Below are positions 17,236-26,404 of a stretch of DNA of 64,000 bases, piece by piece; position 1 is the first letter of the stretch, and each line of letters opens with the position of its first letter. The position numbers and the translations under genes were made by a program. The notes under the pieces were generated by a model that did no database searches, was not told the DNA's origin, and saw only the letters and a program-made list of their open reading frames with translations. Origin of the DNA: Actinacidiphila guanduensis (GTDB taxonomy: Bacteria > Actinomycetota > Actinomycetes > Streptomycetales > Streptomycetaceae); assembly GCF_900103985.1 (NCBI RefSeq), contig NZ_FNIE01000003.1:124001-188000 (forward strand). Direction: 5' to 3'.

Positions 17236-17895
17236 ATGCGCCTCGTCATCGCCCGCTGCTCCGTGGACTACGCCGGGCGGCTCTCCGCCCACCTCCCCTC
17301 GGCCACCCGGCTGCTGCTGATCAAGGCGGACGGCAGCCTGTCCGTGCACGCGGACGACCGCGCCTACAAGCCGCTGAACTGGATGTCGCCGCCGTGCTCC
17401 CTCAAGGAGACCGACGACGTCTGGACGGTCACCAACAAGGCGGGCGAGCAGCTGATCATCACGATCGAGGAGATACTGCACGACTCCTCGCACGAACTGG
17501 GCGTGGACCCCGGCCTGATCAAGGACGGCGTCGAGGCGCACTTGCAGGAGCTGCTCGCCGACCGCATGGAGGTCCTGGGTGAGGGCTGGTCGCTGATCCG
17601 CCGCGAGTACCCCACGGCGATCGGCCCGGTGGACATCCTGTGCCGCGACGCCGCCGGCGGGACGGTGGCGATCGAGATCAAGCGGCGCGGGGAGATCGAC
17701 GGTGTCGAGCAGCTCACCCGCTACCTCGAACTCCTCAACCGGGACAGCCTGCTGGCGCCCGTCAAGGGCATCTTCGCCGCGCAGGAGATCAAGCCGCAGG
17801 CGCGGGTGCTCGCCCTGGACCGGGGCATCGACTGCGTCGTGCTCGACTACGACGCGCTGCGCGGCATCGAGGACGACAAGCTCCGCCTCTTCTGA
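17236..17895 (+). CDS. nucS: Mismatch-specific endonuclease NucS
   Basis: A 219-residue nuclease (NucS/EndoMS). In actinobacteria lacking MutS/MutL it supports non-canonical mismatch repair by cutting both strands at mismatches. The N-terminal DNA-binding domain spans roughly residues 1-105. The C-terminal RecB-like catalytic core has GPVDILCRD (catalytic D), [22 protein letters not shown] (E-x-K and the downstream Q). The protein ends DDKLRLF, the short hydrophobic tail that in characterised NucS contacts the beta sliding clamp. ATG 17236 ([16 protein letters not shown]) is the family start; the three codons before it are not conserved. Confidence 0.93.
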   Translation: MRLVIARCSVDYAGRLSAHLPSATRLLLIKADGSLSVHADDRAYKPLNWMSPPCSLKETDDVWTVTNKAGEQLIITIEEILHDSSHELGVDPGLIKDGVEAHLQELLADRMEVLGEGWSLIRREYPTAIGPVDILCRDAAGGTVAIEIKRRGEIDGVEQLTRYLELLNRDSLLAPVKGIFAAQEIKPQARVLALDRGIDCVVLDYDALRGIEDDKLRLF

Positions 17896-17903
17896 GGGTC
17901 CCC

Positions 17904-17929
17904 GCCGCCCGGTTTCCACGGAGGGCGGC
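17904..17929 (+). terminator. Hairpin after nucS
   Basis: GCCGCCC (17904-17910) and GGGCGGC (17923-17929) form a perfect 7-bp stem with a 12-base loop, 8 bases after the nucS stop. Confidence 0.5.
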
Positions 17930-18079
17930 TCCCCGCCGTAGGGGCTTCCACGCGTTCCCGGCCGCAGGCAGGAGGATGGCTGGTCGCGCAGTTCCTCCCC
18001 CAGGGCTTCGCCTGGGAGGTACCCCCAGCGCCCCTGGGTTGTACGGGGCTCGCTGTGCGCGCAAAGGGCAAGCTCAACA

Positions 18080-18398
18080 GGGGCGCGGGGAACTGCTCCC
18101 CCAGAGGGGGTACCCCCAGAAGAGACCACCGGCCTCGCGACGGCCGACAGCCCCGTGGGGCAGACGGGTTGCCGTAAAGGGGCGCGGGAAACTGCTCCCC
18201 CAGAGGGGGTACCCCCACAACCACCGACCGGCCTGGCGGCCGGCAACGGACCTGGCGGGGCAGACGCGTTACCGTTCCTGGGGCGCGGGGAACTGCGCGC
18301 CCAGAGGGGGCACCTCCAGAGGCCACCGGCCTCTGGACGGCATACGACCCCGTGAGGCAGACGGGAACCCGAGGGGCGCGGGGAACTGCGCGCCCAGT
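18080..18398. repeat. Array of about 100-bp streptomycete intergenic repeats
   Basis: The core GGGCGCGGGGAACTG (or a one-base variant) occurs at about 18081, 18180, 18281 and 18374, at intervals of 99, 101 and 93 bases. Three copies continue into CCCAGAGGGGGTACCCCC-like sequence, which holds the palindrome GGGGGTACCCCC. A second conserved block (CCGTGGGGCAGACGGG and variants) precedes each later copy. Related elements are common between genes in Streptomyces chromosomes. The whole 580-base spacer 17896-18477 holds no supported gene. Confidence 0.75.
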
Positions 18399-18477
18399 TC
18401 GGACGGCGATGGACCCCGCCACCGGGCCGCAGGGGCACCCCGGTCCGCTCCGGGCCGCCCGCGCGGTGGCGACCGCG

Positions 18478-21400
18478 TCAACCGGTGGGCGTCTCCGTGG
18501 GCGTAGTGGGCGGGGTGGTGGAAGGCGTGGTCGAAGGGGTCGTCGGAGGGGTCGTCGGCGGCTTTGTCGTCTGAGTCGGGTGCCCGGGCTTCGTGGTGGG
18601 GTGCGAACTCGGGCCGCCGTCGCCGTTGTGAGCCGGGGGCGTCGTCGACTGGTCGGCCGGAGGCGAGGTGATGCTGCCACCCTGCGGAGCCGTTGAGGTG
18701 CCGGCCGGCGTAGAGGGCGTCGCCGAGGTCGTCGTCGCCGATGGAGAGCCGGACGTCGACTTCGGCGAGGTGGTCGTCGCATCGGCCGACGACGTCGCCT
18801 CGTCGTCCACCGGAGGGTCCTGCTGGACGGATTCGAGCGGCTTGACCTGGTTGTTGTCGGGGGTGTCGTGGGACGTGGCGCCCAGGGTGACGATCGTGCC
18901 CAGGACCGCGGCCAGGACGACGGCCGTGCCCACGGCGACCAGGGTGCGGCGGGAGCCGATCACCGGGAAGCGCCGGGCGCCGGAGGACCCGGAGCCGGCG
19001 GCAGCCACCGGCTTGCCCACGATCGTCGGAGCCGCCTCGGGCAGCGCCGGCGCGGGGTCCAGCGGCGGGAAGAGGGCGAGCGCCTCGACCGTGGCCGGCG
19101 GCAGCTCCAGCAACTGCGGCAGGACCGCCGTCTCCTCCGTGAGGGCCGCGGGAGCGGCGGGGAGAGCGGGAGCGGTACCGGCGGCGCCGGCCGCGCCCTC
19201 CATGTCGTCCACGAGCGCGAGCGTCCTGCGGCCCACGACCGTGCCCTGCCGGTCGGCGAGCGCGGCCCGCAGCGCGATGGACGCCTCCAGTTCCGCCCGC
19301 GCCCGGTCGGCGTTGCCCTGGCAGAGCGCGAGGACGCCCAACTCGTGCAGGAAGTACGCCTCTTCGGCGACCTCGCCGGAGAGCCGGGCCGCCTCCTGCC
19401 CGACCCGCAGCGTCCGCTCCCAGGCGCCCCAGTGCAGCGCCGCGGCGAACGCGGGGGCGACGGTGCGGGCCAGCAGCACCGCGGCGCTCGCGTGGCCGCC
19501 GTCGCGGCAGGCCGTCATCGCCGCGATGATCGCCTCGGACTCGGCGGCGGCCCGCTCGGGGGTGACGGAGGGGTGGCCGGTCCACCAGGCGTAGTGCAGG
19601 GCGGCGGTGTGGGCCTGCACGTCGCTCAGTTCGCCGTCGCCGTTCAGCGAGGCGGCCAGTTGCTCGGTGACCCCGGCGGCGAGCCGGAAGTGCGCGTCCA
19701 CCGGGACGGCGAGGCCGACCGCGGTGAGTTCGCCGAGCGCGGCGTCCCCGTGGGTGTCGCCCACGAGCGCGGGCAGGTGCGAGGGGTGCGGGCACTCGCC
19801 GTCCAGGGCGACGGCGAAGGCGAGCGCCTCGCGGCCGGAGTCGCTCAGCCGCGCGGCGAGCAGGTCGGCGGGGGCGGCGCTCTCGGCGAGCGGCGGCAGC
19901 GGCACCGCGGAGGCGGGCAGCGGCGCGGCGGGGGCGGTGCGCGGCCTGGGCGGCAGCGCGGGCACGGCCGGGGCGGCGGCGGGGCCGTCGAAGGGCGAGA
20001 GGTCGGGTATCGGCGGGGTGCCGTGCTCCCAGCCCTCCTCGCGGTCCGGCCCGGTGTGCGGGCGGCGCTGGGCGTCGCGCTGCCGCAAAAGGGCTCCGGC
20101 CTGCAGGAAGCGCAGCGGCAGTCCCTCGGACTCGAACCACAGGTCGGCCGCCCAGGCCGCCTCGTCGTCCTCCAAGGGCCGTCCGGCGGCGAGTTGGAGC
20201 AGTTCGGTGCAGGCCCCGCGGCTGAGCCCGGACAGCAGCACCTCCTCGACCGCCGACTCCGCTGCCGGGGGCGACACGTCGGGCGTCGCGGCCATCAGGA
20301 AGGCGCACTCGGGCGCGGCGGCGAGCAGTTCCTCCAGCGCGGCGCCGCCGATCTCCAGGTCGTCCACGACGACCACGGCGCCGGTCTGCCGCAGCAGGCC
20401 GGGCAGTTCGGTGCGGGTGGGGCGGTAGCGCTCGCCGGCGTAGACCAGGGTGTAGAGGTCCTGGAGCAGGTCGGCGGCGGTGCGGTGGTAGCCGGAGAGC
20501 CACAGCACGCCGTCGGGCGCGAGGTCGCCGCAGGCGTGGGCGACGGACTCCAGCAGGGCGGTGCGGCCGGCCCCGGACGGGCCGGTGACGCGTATGGAGC
20601 GGCCGCGGCCGAGCAGGCGGATCAGCCGTTCGCGGTCCTCCTCCCGCTCCAGCAGCGGCAGTTCGGGCCCGGGCGGGCCGGGCGGCGGGGTGGGGCGGCG
20701 GGCGGCGACCTGCCGCTCGCGCTCCTCGCGGGAGCGGCGTACGGGCACCTGCTCCTGCTCGGGCGGGCACGGGCTGACTTCGGTGCCGTCCACGTGGTTG
20801 ATGGTCAGCAGGTATCCGGCGGTGACGACCTGCTCGACACGGGCGCTGCCGCCGCCGTGGCCGGTGCCGGCGTCGGGGGCGAGCGGGTCCCGCGCGGGCC
20901 GGGCGGTGCCGGGTACGGGCGCGGAGCCGTCGAAGAGGGAGGGGGTGCCGGAGCGGCGCAGGGCGGGCAGCGAGCCGGTGTCCCCGGCGGCGTTGCGGGC
21001 CCCGGTGCCGAAGGCGTCGAAGGTCCCGGCGGGGTCGGCCTTGCCGCGGGCGCCCGTCCCGAAGGCGTCGAAGGAGCCGCCGGCCGCAGGCGCGCTGCCG
21101 AAGGCGTCGAAGCCGCGCGGGGAGTCGGCGGGGGCGTCGAACCCGCCGGAGGCAACCGGGCTTTCGGGGGTGGCGGGGCCGCCGAAGGGGTCGAAGGAGC
21201 TGCCGGCGGCCGCATCGGAGACGCCGAACCCGCCGGAGCCGCCGGGGGCGGGTGCGGAAGGCGCACCGGACCCGAAGGCGTCGAAGCTCCCCTCCGCCGG
21301 GCTCCCGGCCGGCCCGCCGGAGGAGTCCGCCGGGGTGGACCCGCCCGGGGCCGGCCCGAAGGCGGCGAAGACGGCGTCCACCGCGGACCCGCCGCTCTCC

Positions 21401-22026
21401 TCGGCGTCGTCACCGTCGTCGGGCACCTCGGCCGCGTCCTCGGCTCCCCCGCCGCCGGCGGCACCCGACAGCGTCTCGACCTCGCGCCCGCCGGATATGT
21501 AGGGCACGAGCTCCTGGCCCGGTCCCTCGGCCGCGGGCTCGGCGAGGCCGACGCCGAAGACGTTCACGTCCTCCCCGTCGTCCTCGCCCTCGTCGGCCGC
21601 GTCCGGGCCGCCCTCCTCCTGGCTGGCCGCTCCGAAGACGGTCAGCTCGCCGCTGTCGTAGCGGTCGGGGTCCTCCTCGTGCGGGGCGGCGTCGCCGTCC
21701 GCGGCCGCGGCGGGGCCGAAGGCGTCGAAGCTCTCGGCGCCGCTGAGCCGGGCGATCGCGCCCGCGCCCGCGGTCAGGCCGAGGCTGTCGTCGTCGAGGT
21801 CCGGCACCGGGCCGAAGGGCTCGTGGGGCTCACCGGGCCCGGTGGGGTGCCGCGGCCCGCGCTGTCCGGGGGCGCCGGCCGCGAAGGCGTCGAACGCGGT
21901 GGTCTGCGGGCCGGTCCAGCCCTGCGAGGACGCGCCGAAGGGCGAGGTGCCGGAGCCGGGCGCGCCCTCGGTGCCGCTGCCGGTGTCCGGGTCCGGGGCG
22001 GAGCCGAAACCCTCGGTGTGATCCAT
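18478..22026 (-). CDS. Large ATP-binding/TPR membrane protein with FDAFG-repeat N-terminus
   Basis: An 1182-residue protein, start MDHTEGFGSAPDPDTG at ATG 22026. Residues 1 to about 420 are disordered, acidic/glycine-rich, and hold some seven copies of an FDAFG-type motif. Next is a STAND/AAA-like ATPase: P-loop VTGPSGAGRTALLESV, then GAVVVVDDLE as a likely Walker B, and a helical region to about 960 with TPR-like segments (for example EEAYFLHELGVLALCQGNADRA). One transmembrane helix (TLVAVGTAVVLAAVLGTIVTL) near residue 1060 leads to a long Thr/Pro/Ser tail that would be extracellular. A STAS gene lies upstream on the same strand. The role is unknown; a membrane-anchored regulatory ATPase is a reasonable guess. 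Confidence 0.75.
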   Translation of the reverse strand: MDHTEGFGSAPDPDTGSGTEGAPGSGTSPFGASSQGWTGPQTTAFDAFAAGAPGQRGPRHPTGPGEPHEPFGPVPDLDDDSLGLTAGAGAIARLSGAESFDAFGPAAAADGDAAPHEEDPDRYDSGELTVFGAASQEEGGPDAADEGEDDGEDVNVFGVGLAEPAAEGPGQELVPYISGGREVETLSGAAGGGGAEDAAEVPDDGDDAEESGGSAVDAVFAAFGPAPGGSTPADSSGGPAGSPAEGSFDAFGSGAPSAPAPGGSGGFGVSDAAAGSSFDPFGGPATPESPVASGGFDAPADSPRGFDAFGSAPAAGGSFDAFGTGARGKADPAGTFDAFGTGARNAAGDTGSLPALRRSGTPSLFDGSAPVPGTARPARDPLAPDAGTGHGGGSARVEQVVTAGYLLTINHVDGTEVSPCPPEQEQVPVRRSREERERQVAARRPTPPPGPPGPELPLLEREEDRERLIRLLGRGRSIRVTGPSGAGRTALLESVAHACGDLAPDGVLWLSGYHRTAADLLQDLYTLVYAGERYRPTRTELPGLLRQTGAVVVVDDLEIGGAALEELLAAAPECAFLMAATPDVSPPAAESAVEEVLLSGLSRGACTELLQLAAGRPLEDDEAAWAADLWFESEGLPLRFLQAGALLRQRDAQRRPHTGPDREEGWEHGTPPIPDLSPFDGPAAAPAVPALPPRPRTAPAAPLPASAVPLPPLAESAAPADLLAARLSDSGREALAFAVALDGECPHPSHLPALVGDTHGDAALGELTAVGLAVPVDAHFRLAAGVTEQLAASLNGDGELSDVQAHTAALHYAWWTGHPSVTPERAAAESEAIIAAMTACRDGGHASAAVLLARTVAPAFAAALHWGAWERTLRVGQEAARLSGEVAEEAYFLHELGVLALCQGNADRARAELEASIALRAALADRQGTVVGRRTLALVDDMEGAAGAAGTAPALPAAPAALTEETAVLPQLLELPPATVEALALFPPLDPAPALPEAAPTIVGKPVAAAGSGSSGARRFPVIGSRRTLVAVGTAVVLAAVLGTIVTLGATSHDTPDNNQVKPLESVQQDPPVDDEATSSADATTTSPKSTSGSPSATTTSATPSTPAGTSTAPQGGSITSPPADQSTTPPAHNGDGGPSSHPTTKPGHPTQTTKPPTTPPTTPSTTPSTTPPTTPTETPTG

Positions 22027-22214
22027 GTCGTACGCCCCCAAGGTGCGTCACGGTGGGGGGCTGCACGGGCTGCGGCGAATCGCGCCGGCCGCCCGGATCC
22101 CCTTTGCGGCGCACGCGGTGGCACGCCTCCTGGCCATCGATGCGCAAACTCTAAGGGCTGACCGGGCATCCATGAAGTGCCGGGGTGCCCGCCTCCCCTT
22201 ACGTCACCTTCTGC

Positions 22215-22523
22215 TCACCTATCCGACGCGGTCGCCTCGATGGCGAGGATGCGGTGCAGCCGGGTGGCCACCAGGAGGCGCTGCATCTGCGGGGGCACCC
22301 CGCGCAGCACGAGCCGGCGCCCGCCCCGGCCGGCCCGCCGGTGGGCGCCCATGATCACGCCGAGCCCGGTGGCGTCCCAGGAGTCGAGTTCGGTCAGGTC
22401 CAGGACAAGGTCGCCCTGGCCGGAGTCGAGCGCGGTGTGCAGGGCCGTACGGGCGTCCGCCGCGCTGCGGACGTCGAGGCGGCCCCCGACGACCAGCTCG
22501 GCGTGGTCGCCCCTGATGTGCAT
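22215..22523 (-). CDS. STAS-domain anti-sigma factor antagonist
   Basis: A 102-residue single STAS domain. ATG 22523 (MHIRGDHAELVVGGRLD) is preceded by GGGGAG. The core reads GDLVLDLTELDSWDATGLGVIMGAHRRA. In SpoIIAA-type proteins this segment carries the phosphorylated Ser or Thr before GLG; here it is Thr in DATGLG, so partner-switching regulation with an anti-sigma kinase is plausible. No anti-sigma or sigma gene is adjacent. The large ATPase gene follows on the same strand about 190 bases later, so co-regulation is possible. Confidence 0.85.
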   Translation of the reverse strand: MHIRGDHAELVVGGRLDVRSAADARTALHTALDSGQGDLVLDLTELDSWDATGLGVIMGAHRRAGRGGRRLVLRGVPPQMQRLLVATRLHRILAIEATASDR

Positions 22524-22668
22524 AGTCACTCCCCGGACAGTGCTGGTGTGTACGCCGCGTGGGCGGCATGGACCCGTTCTGTCTTCACACAACTGACGGT
22601 CCGTCGTATACAGAAGTTGCCGCCCGTGAGCGAACCGATACCGAATTCACTCATCCGAGTGACGCCGG

Positions 22669-23517
22669 TTAGTACGTGTAGAAGCCCTGGCCGCTCTTGC
22701 GGCCCAGGTCGCCGGCGTCGACCATGCGGCGCATCAGCTCCGGCGGGGCGAACTTCTCGTCCTGCGACTCGGTGTAGATGTTCTCCGCGGCGTGCAGCAG
22801 GATGTCCACGCCCGTCAGGTCCGCGGTGGCCAGCGGGCCCATGGCGTGGCCGAAGCCGAGCTTGCAGGCGGTGTCGATGTCCTCGGCGGTGGCGACGCCC
22901 GACTCGTGGAGCTTGACGGCCTCCACCACCAGCGCCGAGATCAGCCGGGTGGTGACGAAGCCCGCCACGTCCCGGTTGACGACCACGCAGGTCTTGCCCG
23001 CGCTCTCGGCGAACTCCCGGGCCCGGGCCAGCGTTTCGTCGCTGGTCTTGTGGCCGCGCACCAGCTCGCACAGCTGCATGAGCGGCACCGGCGAGAAGAA
23101 GTGGGTGCCCACCACGCGTTCGGGCCGGCCGGTCGCGGCGGCGATCTTGGTGATCGGGATGGCGGAGGTGTTGGAGGCGAGCACGGTGTCGTCGCCGACC
23201 AGGCCGTCAAGGGTGCGGAAGATCTCCCGCTTGACGTCGATCTGCTCGAAGACCGCCTCCACCACGATGTCCGCGTCGGCCGCGGCGTCCAGGTCGGTGG
23301 TGGTGGTGATCCGGGCGAGCGCGGCCTCGGCGTCCTGCTCGCTGAGCCGGCCCTTCTCGGTGAACTTCGCGTAGGACGCGGCGATGGCGTCCTTCCCCCG
23401 GGCGAGCGCCGCGTCGGTGACGTCCCGCAGCACCACCTCGTAACCCGCCTGCGCGGACACCTGCGCAATGCCGGAGCCCATCAGTCCGGCTCCGATGACG
23501 GCGAGCTTCTTCGCCAC
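22669..23517 (-). CDS. 3-hydroxybutyryl-CoA dehydrogenase
   Basis: A 282-residue NAD(P)-dependent enzyme that oxidises 3-hydroxyacyl-CoA. GTG 23517 (VAKKLAVIGAGLMG) has GGAGAGG 8 bases upstream; a GTG three codons earlier is too close to that site. The Rossmann motif GAGLMGSGIA is at residues about 9-18. Catalytic segments are ASNTSAIPI, GTHFFSPVPLMQLCELV (His-Glu pair region) and the C-terminal domain LIPALVVEA-like stretch with GFGHAMGPLATADLTG, ending KSGQGFYTY. In streptomycetes it functions in butyryl-CoA formation and the ethylmalonyl-CoA pathway, consistent with the thiolase in this window. Confidence 0.92.
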   Translation of the reverse strand: MAKKLAVIGAGLMGSGIAQVSAQAGYEVVLRDVTDAALARGKDAIAASYAKFTEKGRLSEQDAEAALARITTTTDLDAAADADIVVEAVFEQIDVKREIFRTLDGLVGDDTVLASNTSAIPITKIAAATGRPERVVGTHFFSPVPLMQLCELVRGHKTSDETLARAREFAESAGKTCVVVNRDVAGFVTTRLISALVVEAVKLHESGVATAEDIDTACKLGFGHAMGPLATADLTGVDILLHAAENIYTESQDEKFAPPELMRRMVDAGDLGRKSGQGFYTY

Positions 23518-23649
23518 GGCACACACCTCTCCGTTGGGGTAGTTGGGGCGTCTGCCGGACGATAGCGCCGGGCACGCACCGAGCGCAGCATGATGTCGGG
23601 CGCGTCACCGTGTGTCCTTGGTCGCACCGTCTCGGCGGCGCGGGCGCCT

Positions 23650-23676
23650 CTGACGGGGCCTCGGGCTCGGTACGCT
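23650..23676 (+). promoter_or_regulatory. Candidate promoter of the adenosyltransferase gene
   Basis: CTGACG (23650-23655) and TACGCT (23671-23676) resemble -35 and -10 boxes with 15 bases between. The -10 ends 7 bases before the ATG, and there is no ribosome-binding site, so the transcript may be leaderless. Confidence 0.4.
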
Positions 23677-23683
23677 CGCGGGC

Positions 23684-24256
23684 ATGGTCCACCTCACCCG
23701 CATCTACACCCGCACCGGCGACGACGGCACCACCGCCCTGGGCGACATGAGCCGCACGGCGAAGACCGACACCCGGATCGCCGCCTACGCCGACGCCAAC
23801 GAGGCGAACGCCGCCATCGGCACCGCCCTCGCCCTCGGCGCCCTGCCCGAGGACATCGCGGCCGTCCTGACGCGCGTGCAGAACGACCTGTTCGACGTGG
23901 GCGCCGACCTCGCCACCCCCGTGGTGCCCGACCCCGAGCACCCGCCGCTGCGCGTCGTGCAGTCCTACGTGGACCGGCTGGAGGAGGACTGCGACCGCTT
24001 CCTGGCCGGCCTGGAGAAGCTGAACAGCTTCATCCTGCCCGGCGGCACCCCGGGCGCCGCCCTGCTCCACCAGGCGGCGACCGTCGTCCGCCGCGCCGAG
24101 CGCTCCACCTGGGCGGCGCTCGCCGAGCACGGCGAGACGATGAACGCGCTCACCGCCACCTACCTCAACCGCCTGTCGGACCTGCTGTTCATCCTGGCCC
24201 GCAGCGCCAACAAGGAGCGCGGCGACGTGCTGTGGGTGCCCGGCGGGAACCGCTGA
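23684..24256 (+). CDS. Cob(I)yrinic acid a,c-diamide adenosyltransferase (PduO type)
   Basis: A 190-residue enzyme that transfers the adenosyl group of ATP to cob(I)alamin, making coenzyme B12. The ATP-binding N-terminus reads YTRTGDDGTTALGD, and the conserved basic/acidic cluster is VVRRAERSTW near residue 140; NSFILPGGTPGAALLH and YLNRLSDLLFILAR are the other family signatures. The length matches the PduO/MMAB group. Its product is the cofactor of methylmalonyl-CoA mutase, whose chaperone MeaB and partner epimerase are also encoded in this window, though far away. Confidence 0.93.
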   Translation: MVHLTRIYTRTGDDGTTALGDMSRTAKTDTRIAAYADANEANAAIGTALALGALPEDIAAVLTRVQNDLFDVGADLATPVVPDPEHPPLRVVQSYVDRLEEDCDRFLAGLEKLNSFILPGGTPGAALLHQAATVVRRAERSTWAALAEHGETMNALTATYLNRLSDLLFILARSANKERGDVLWVPGGNR

Positions 24257-24344
24257 GCACCGCGCGGGACCTGCCCGGCCGCCCGCCGCTGTGCGACGCT
24301 GAAAAGCCGTCAGCGCCGTCATCCACGCACGGAGGGCACCGGCC

Positions 24345-25352
24345 ATGCGCATCGGACTCATCGGCACCGGCCGGATCGGCGCCTTCCACGCGGTGACGCT
24401 CGCCGCCCTGCCGGCCGTCACGGCGCTCGTGGTGCACGACGCCGACGAGGCGTCGGCCCGCGCCACCGCCGAGCGCACCGGGGCACGCCACGCGGGGGAC
24501 CTGGACGGCCTGCTCGGCGCGGGCCTGGACGGTGTCGTCATCGCCGCGCCCACCACCGCCCATGCCGAGCTGGTGCTGGCCGCGCACCGGGCGGGCCTGC
24601 CGGCCTTCTGCGAGAAGCCGGTGGCCGGCACCCTCGCCGAGACCGACGCGGTGCTCGCGGCCACCGCGGACTCCCCCGTGCCGCTGCAGATCGGCTTCCA
24701 GCGCCGCTTCGACGCCGGGTACCGCGCCGTCCGCGAGGCGGTGGCGGCGGGACGGCTCGGCTGGACGCACACCCTGCGCGCCTGCACCAGCGACCCGGCG
24801 CCGCCGCACCCCGGCTACCTGCCCGGCTCCGGCGGCATCTTCCGCGACTGCTCGGTGCACGACTTCGACGCGATCCGCTGGGTCACCGGCCGGGAGGTCA
24901 CCGAGGTCTACGCCACCGGCGCCAACAGGGGCGAGGACTTCTTCGCGGGGGCCGGTGACGTGGACACCGGCGCCTGCCTGCTCACCCTGGACGACGGCAC
25001 CCTGGCCACCTGCACCGCCACCCGCTACAACGGCGCCGGCTACGACGTCCGCCTGGAGGTCTGCGGCTCGCGCGGGACGATGGTCGCGGGCCTGACCGAC
25101 GAGGTGCCGCTGGTCCCGGCCGAGGGCGCCACCTGGCCGGCCGGACCCGCCCACCGGCACTTCATGGACCGGTTCCGGGCCGCCTACCGGGCCGAACTCA
25201 CCGCGTTCACGCAGCTGGTGGCGGGCGAGCGGGACAACCCCTGCTCCGGGCAGGACGCCCGTGCCGCCCAGGCGGTGGCCGACGCGGCCGCCCGCTCCCG
25301 GGCCGAGGGCCGCCCGATCCGGCTCGACTCCCCCGGTCCTGCGGCGGCCTGA
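24345..25352 (+). CDS. Gfo/Idh/MocA family oxidoreductase
   Basis: A 335-residue NAD(P)-dependent sugar or polyol dehydrogenase. The Rossmann motif is LIGTGRIGAFHA at the N-terminus, the conserved EKP motif appears in FCEKPVAGTL (about residue 91), and the catalytic domain holds FRDCSVHDFDAIRWVTG, with the conserved D-x-x-x-H-D-x-D pattern. Streptomycete relatives are often named inositol 2-dehydrogenase, but no inositol genes are adjacent, so the substrate is open. It starts at ATG 24345 after CGGAGGG and converges on the DUF2550 gene. Confidence 0.87.
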   Translation: MRIGLIGTGRIGAFHAVTLAALPAVTALVVHDADEASARATAERTGARHAGDLDGLLGAGLDGVVIAAPTTAHAELVLAAHRAGLPAFCEKPVAGTLAETDAVLAATADSPVPLQIGFQRRFDAGYRAVREAVAAGRLGWTHTLRACTSDPAPPHPGYLPGSGGIFRDCSVHDFDAIRWVTGREVTEVYATGANRGEDFFAGAGDVDTGACLLTLDDGTLATCTATRYNGAGYDVRLEVCGSRGTMVAGLTDEVPLVPAEGATWPAGPAHRHFMDRFRAAYRAELTAFTQLVAGERDNPCSGQDARAAQAVADAAARSRAEGRPIRLDSPGPAAA

Positions 25353-25404
25353 CCGTGAGGGCCCGGCGCACAGCACAGCGAAGGGGCCGTCAACGCGGCG
25401 GCGG

Positions 25405-25851
25405 TCAGGCGACGTTGACCCGCTGGCCGGGCGGGGCCGCCTCCAGCCAGGCGAGGAAGCCGGTGAGCGCGTCGTCGCTCATCGCCAGCTCCAGCCGGGT
25501 GCCGCGGTGCAGACAGGAGAGCACCACCGCGTCGGAGAGCAGCGCCAGTTCCTCCGAGCCCTGCGGCAGCCGGCGGCCCAGCACCTCGATCGCCGGGCGC
25601 TCCAGCACCCGGCGCGGCCGGAACGCGTAGGAGAACACCCGGAACCACTCCAGCCGGTCGCCGCTGTAGCGGGCCACCCCGTAGACCCAGCCCTTGCCGC
25701 CGGCGTCGGCCTCGTCGGCGGGCGCGGGGCGCAGGCTGCAGTCGAAGGTGCCGCCCGGGCGCTGGATCAGCCGGCGGCGCAGGCCGAAGAGGAACAGCCC
25801 GGCCACCGCGACCACCAGCACGGCCCCGACCACCTCGAAAGCGAGGACCAT
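25405..25851 (-). CDS. DUF2550 domain-containing membrane protein
   Basis: A 148-residue protein with one N-terminal membrane helix (MVLAFEVVGAVLVVAVAGLFLFGL) followed by basic residues and a cytoplasmic beta-rich domain: GTFDCSLRP, GWVYGVARYSGDRLEWFRVFSY, RTRLELAMSDDALTGFLAWLE. ATG 25851 lies 9 bases after AGGAGG; GTG 25857 is too close. DUF2550 proteins are actinobacterial, of unknown function, and are conserved next to atpC as here. It lies downstream of the ATP synthase operon on the same strand, so it may be read with it. Confidence 0.87.
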   Translation of the reverse strand: MVLAFEVVGAVLVVAVAGLFLFGLRRRLIQRPGGTFDCSLRPAPADEADAGGKGWVYGVARYSGDRLEWFRVFSYAFRPRRVLERPAIEVLGRRLPQGSEELALLSDAVVLSCLHRGTRLELAMSDDALTGFLAWLEAAPPGQRVNVA

Positions 25852-25974
25852 GTCCACCGACCTCCTCGCCTCGATGAGTTACTGCCCTTGCTGTGCCGGA
25901 GCCGCGGACCACCCTCCCGGGCGATCCGCGGCACCGTGGTCCTGCGGGTCATACGTGCGCCGGCGGCGCCGTGC

Positions 25975-26349
25975 TCAGTGTGCGCCCGCCGCGGCGGCGA
26001 GCCGCACCTCCGCCCGGCGTTCGCCGTTCTCGTCCGACTCGGCCTTGGCACGCTGCAGCGCCCGCTCGGCCCGGTCGACGTCGATCTCCTCGGCCAGCTC
26101 CGCGATCTCCGCGAGGATCGACAGCTTGTTGTCCGCGAACGAGATGAACCCGCCGTGGACGGCCGCCACCACGGTGCCCCCCTCGCTGGTGCGGATCGTC
26201 ACCGGACCGGACTGGAGCACCCCGAGCAGCGGCTCGTGGTTGGCCATGATGCCGATGTCACCCGACTTGGTGCGGGCGACGACCAGGTGGGCCTCCCCGG
26301 ACCAGACGTTGCGGTCCGCGGCGACCAGCTCGACGTGAAGATCGGCCAA
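25975..26349 (-). CDS. atpC: ATP synthase F1 subunit epsilon
   Basis: A 124-residue subunit of the central stalk. The TTG at 26349 is the start because GAGGAG lies 5 bases upstream and homologues begin with (M)ADLHVELVAADRNVWSG. The N-terminal beta sandwich (GDIGIMANHEPLLGVLQ, the VHGGFISFADNKLSILAE segment) and the C-terminal helical hairpin (AERALQRAKAESDEN) are both present. Last gene of the atp operon. It is separated from atpD by 152 bases holding two hairpins, which could lower its expression relative to atpD. Confidence 0.95.
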   Translation of the reverse strand: MADLHVELVAADRNVWSGEAHLVVARTKSGDIGIMANHEPLLGVLQSGPVTIRTSEGGTVVAAVHGGFISFADNKLSILAEIAELAEEIDVDRAERALQRAKAESDENGERRAEVRLAAAAGAH

Positions 26350-26404
26350 GACGGCTCCTCGGATTGGCACCCACCGCCTGCGGGGATGCGTAGGTCAAAG
26401 AATA

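Noticed and set aside
22524..22592. N-terminal extension of the STAS protein starting at 22592
   Set aside because: The extra 23 residues lack similarity to the STAS family and the ribosome site GGGGAG fits ATG 22523.
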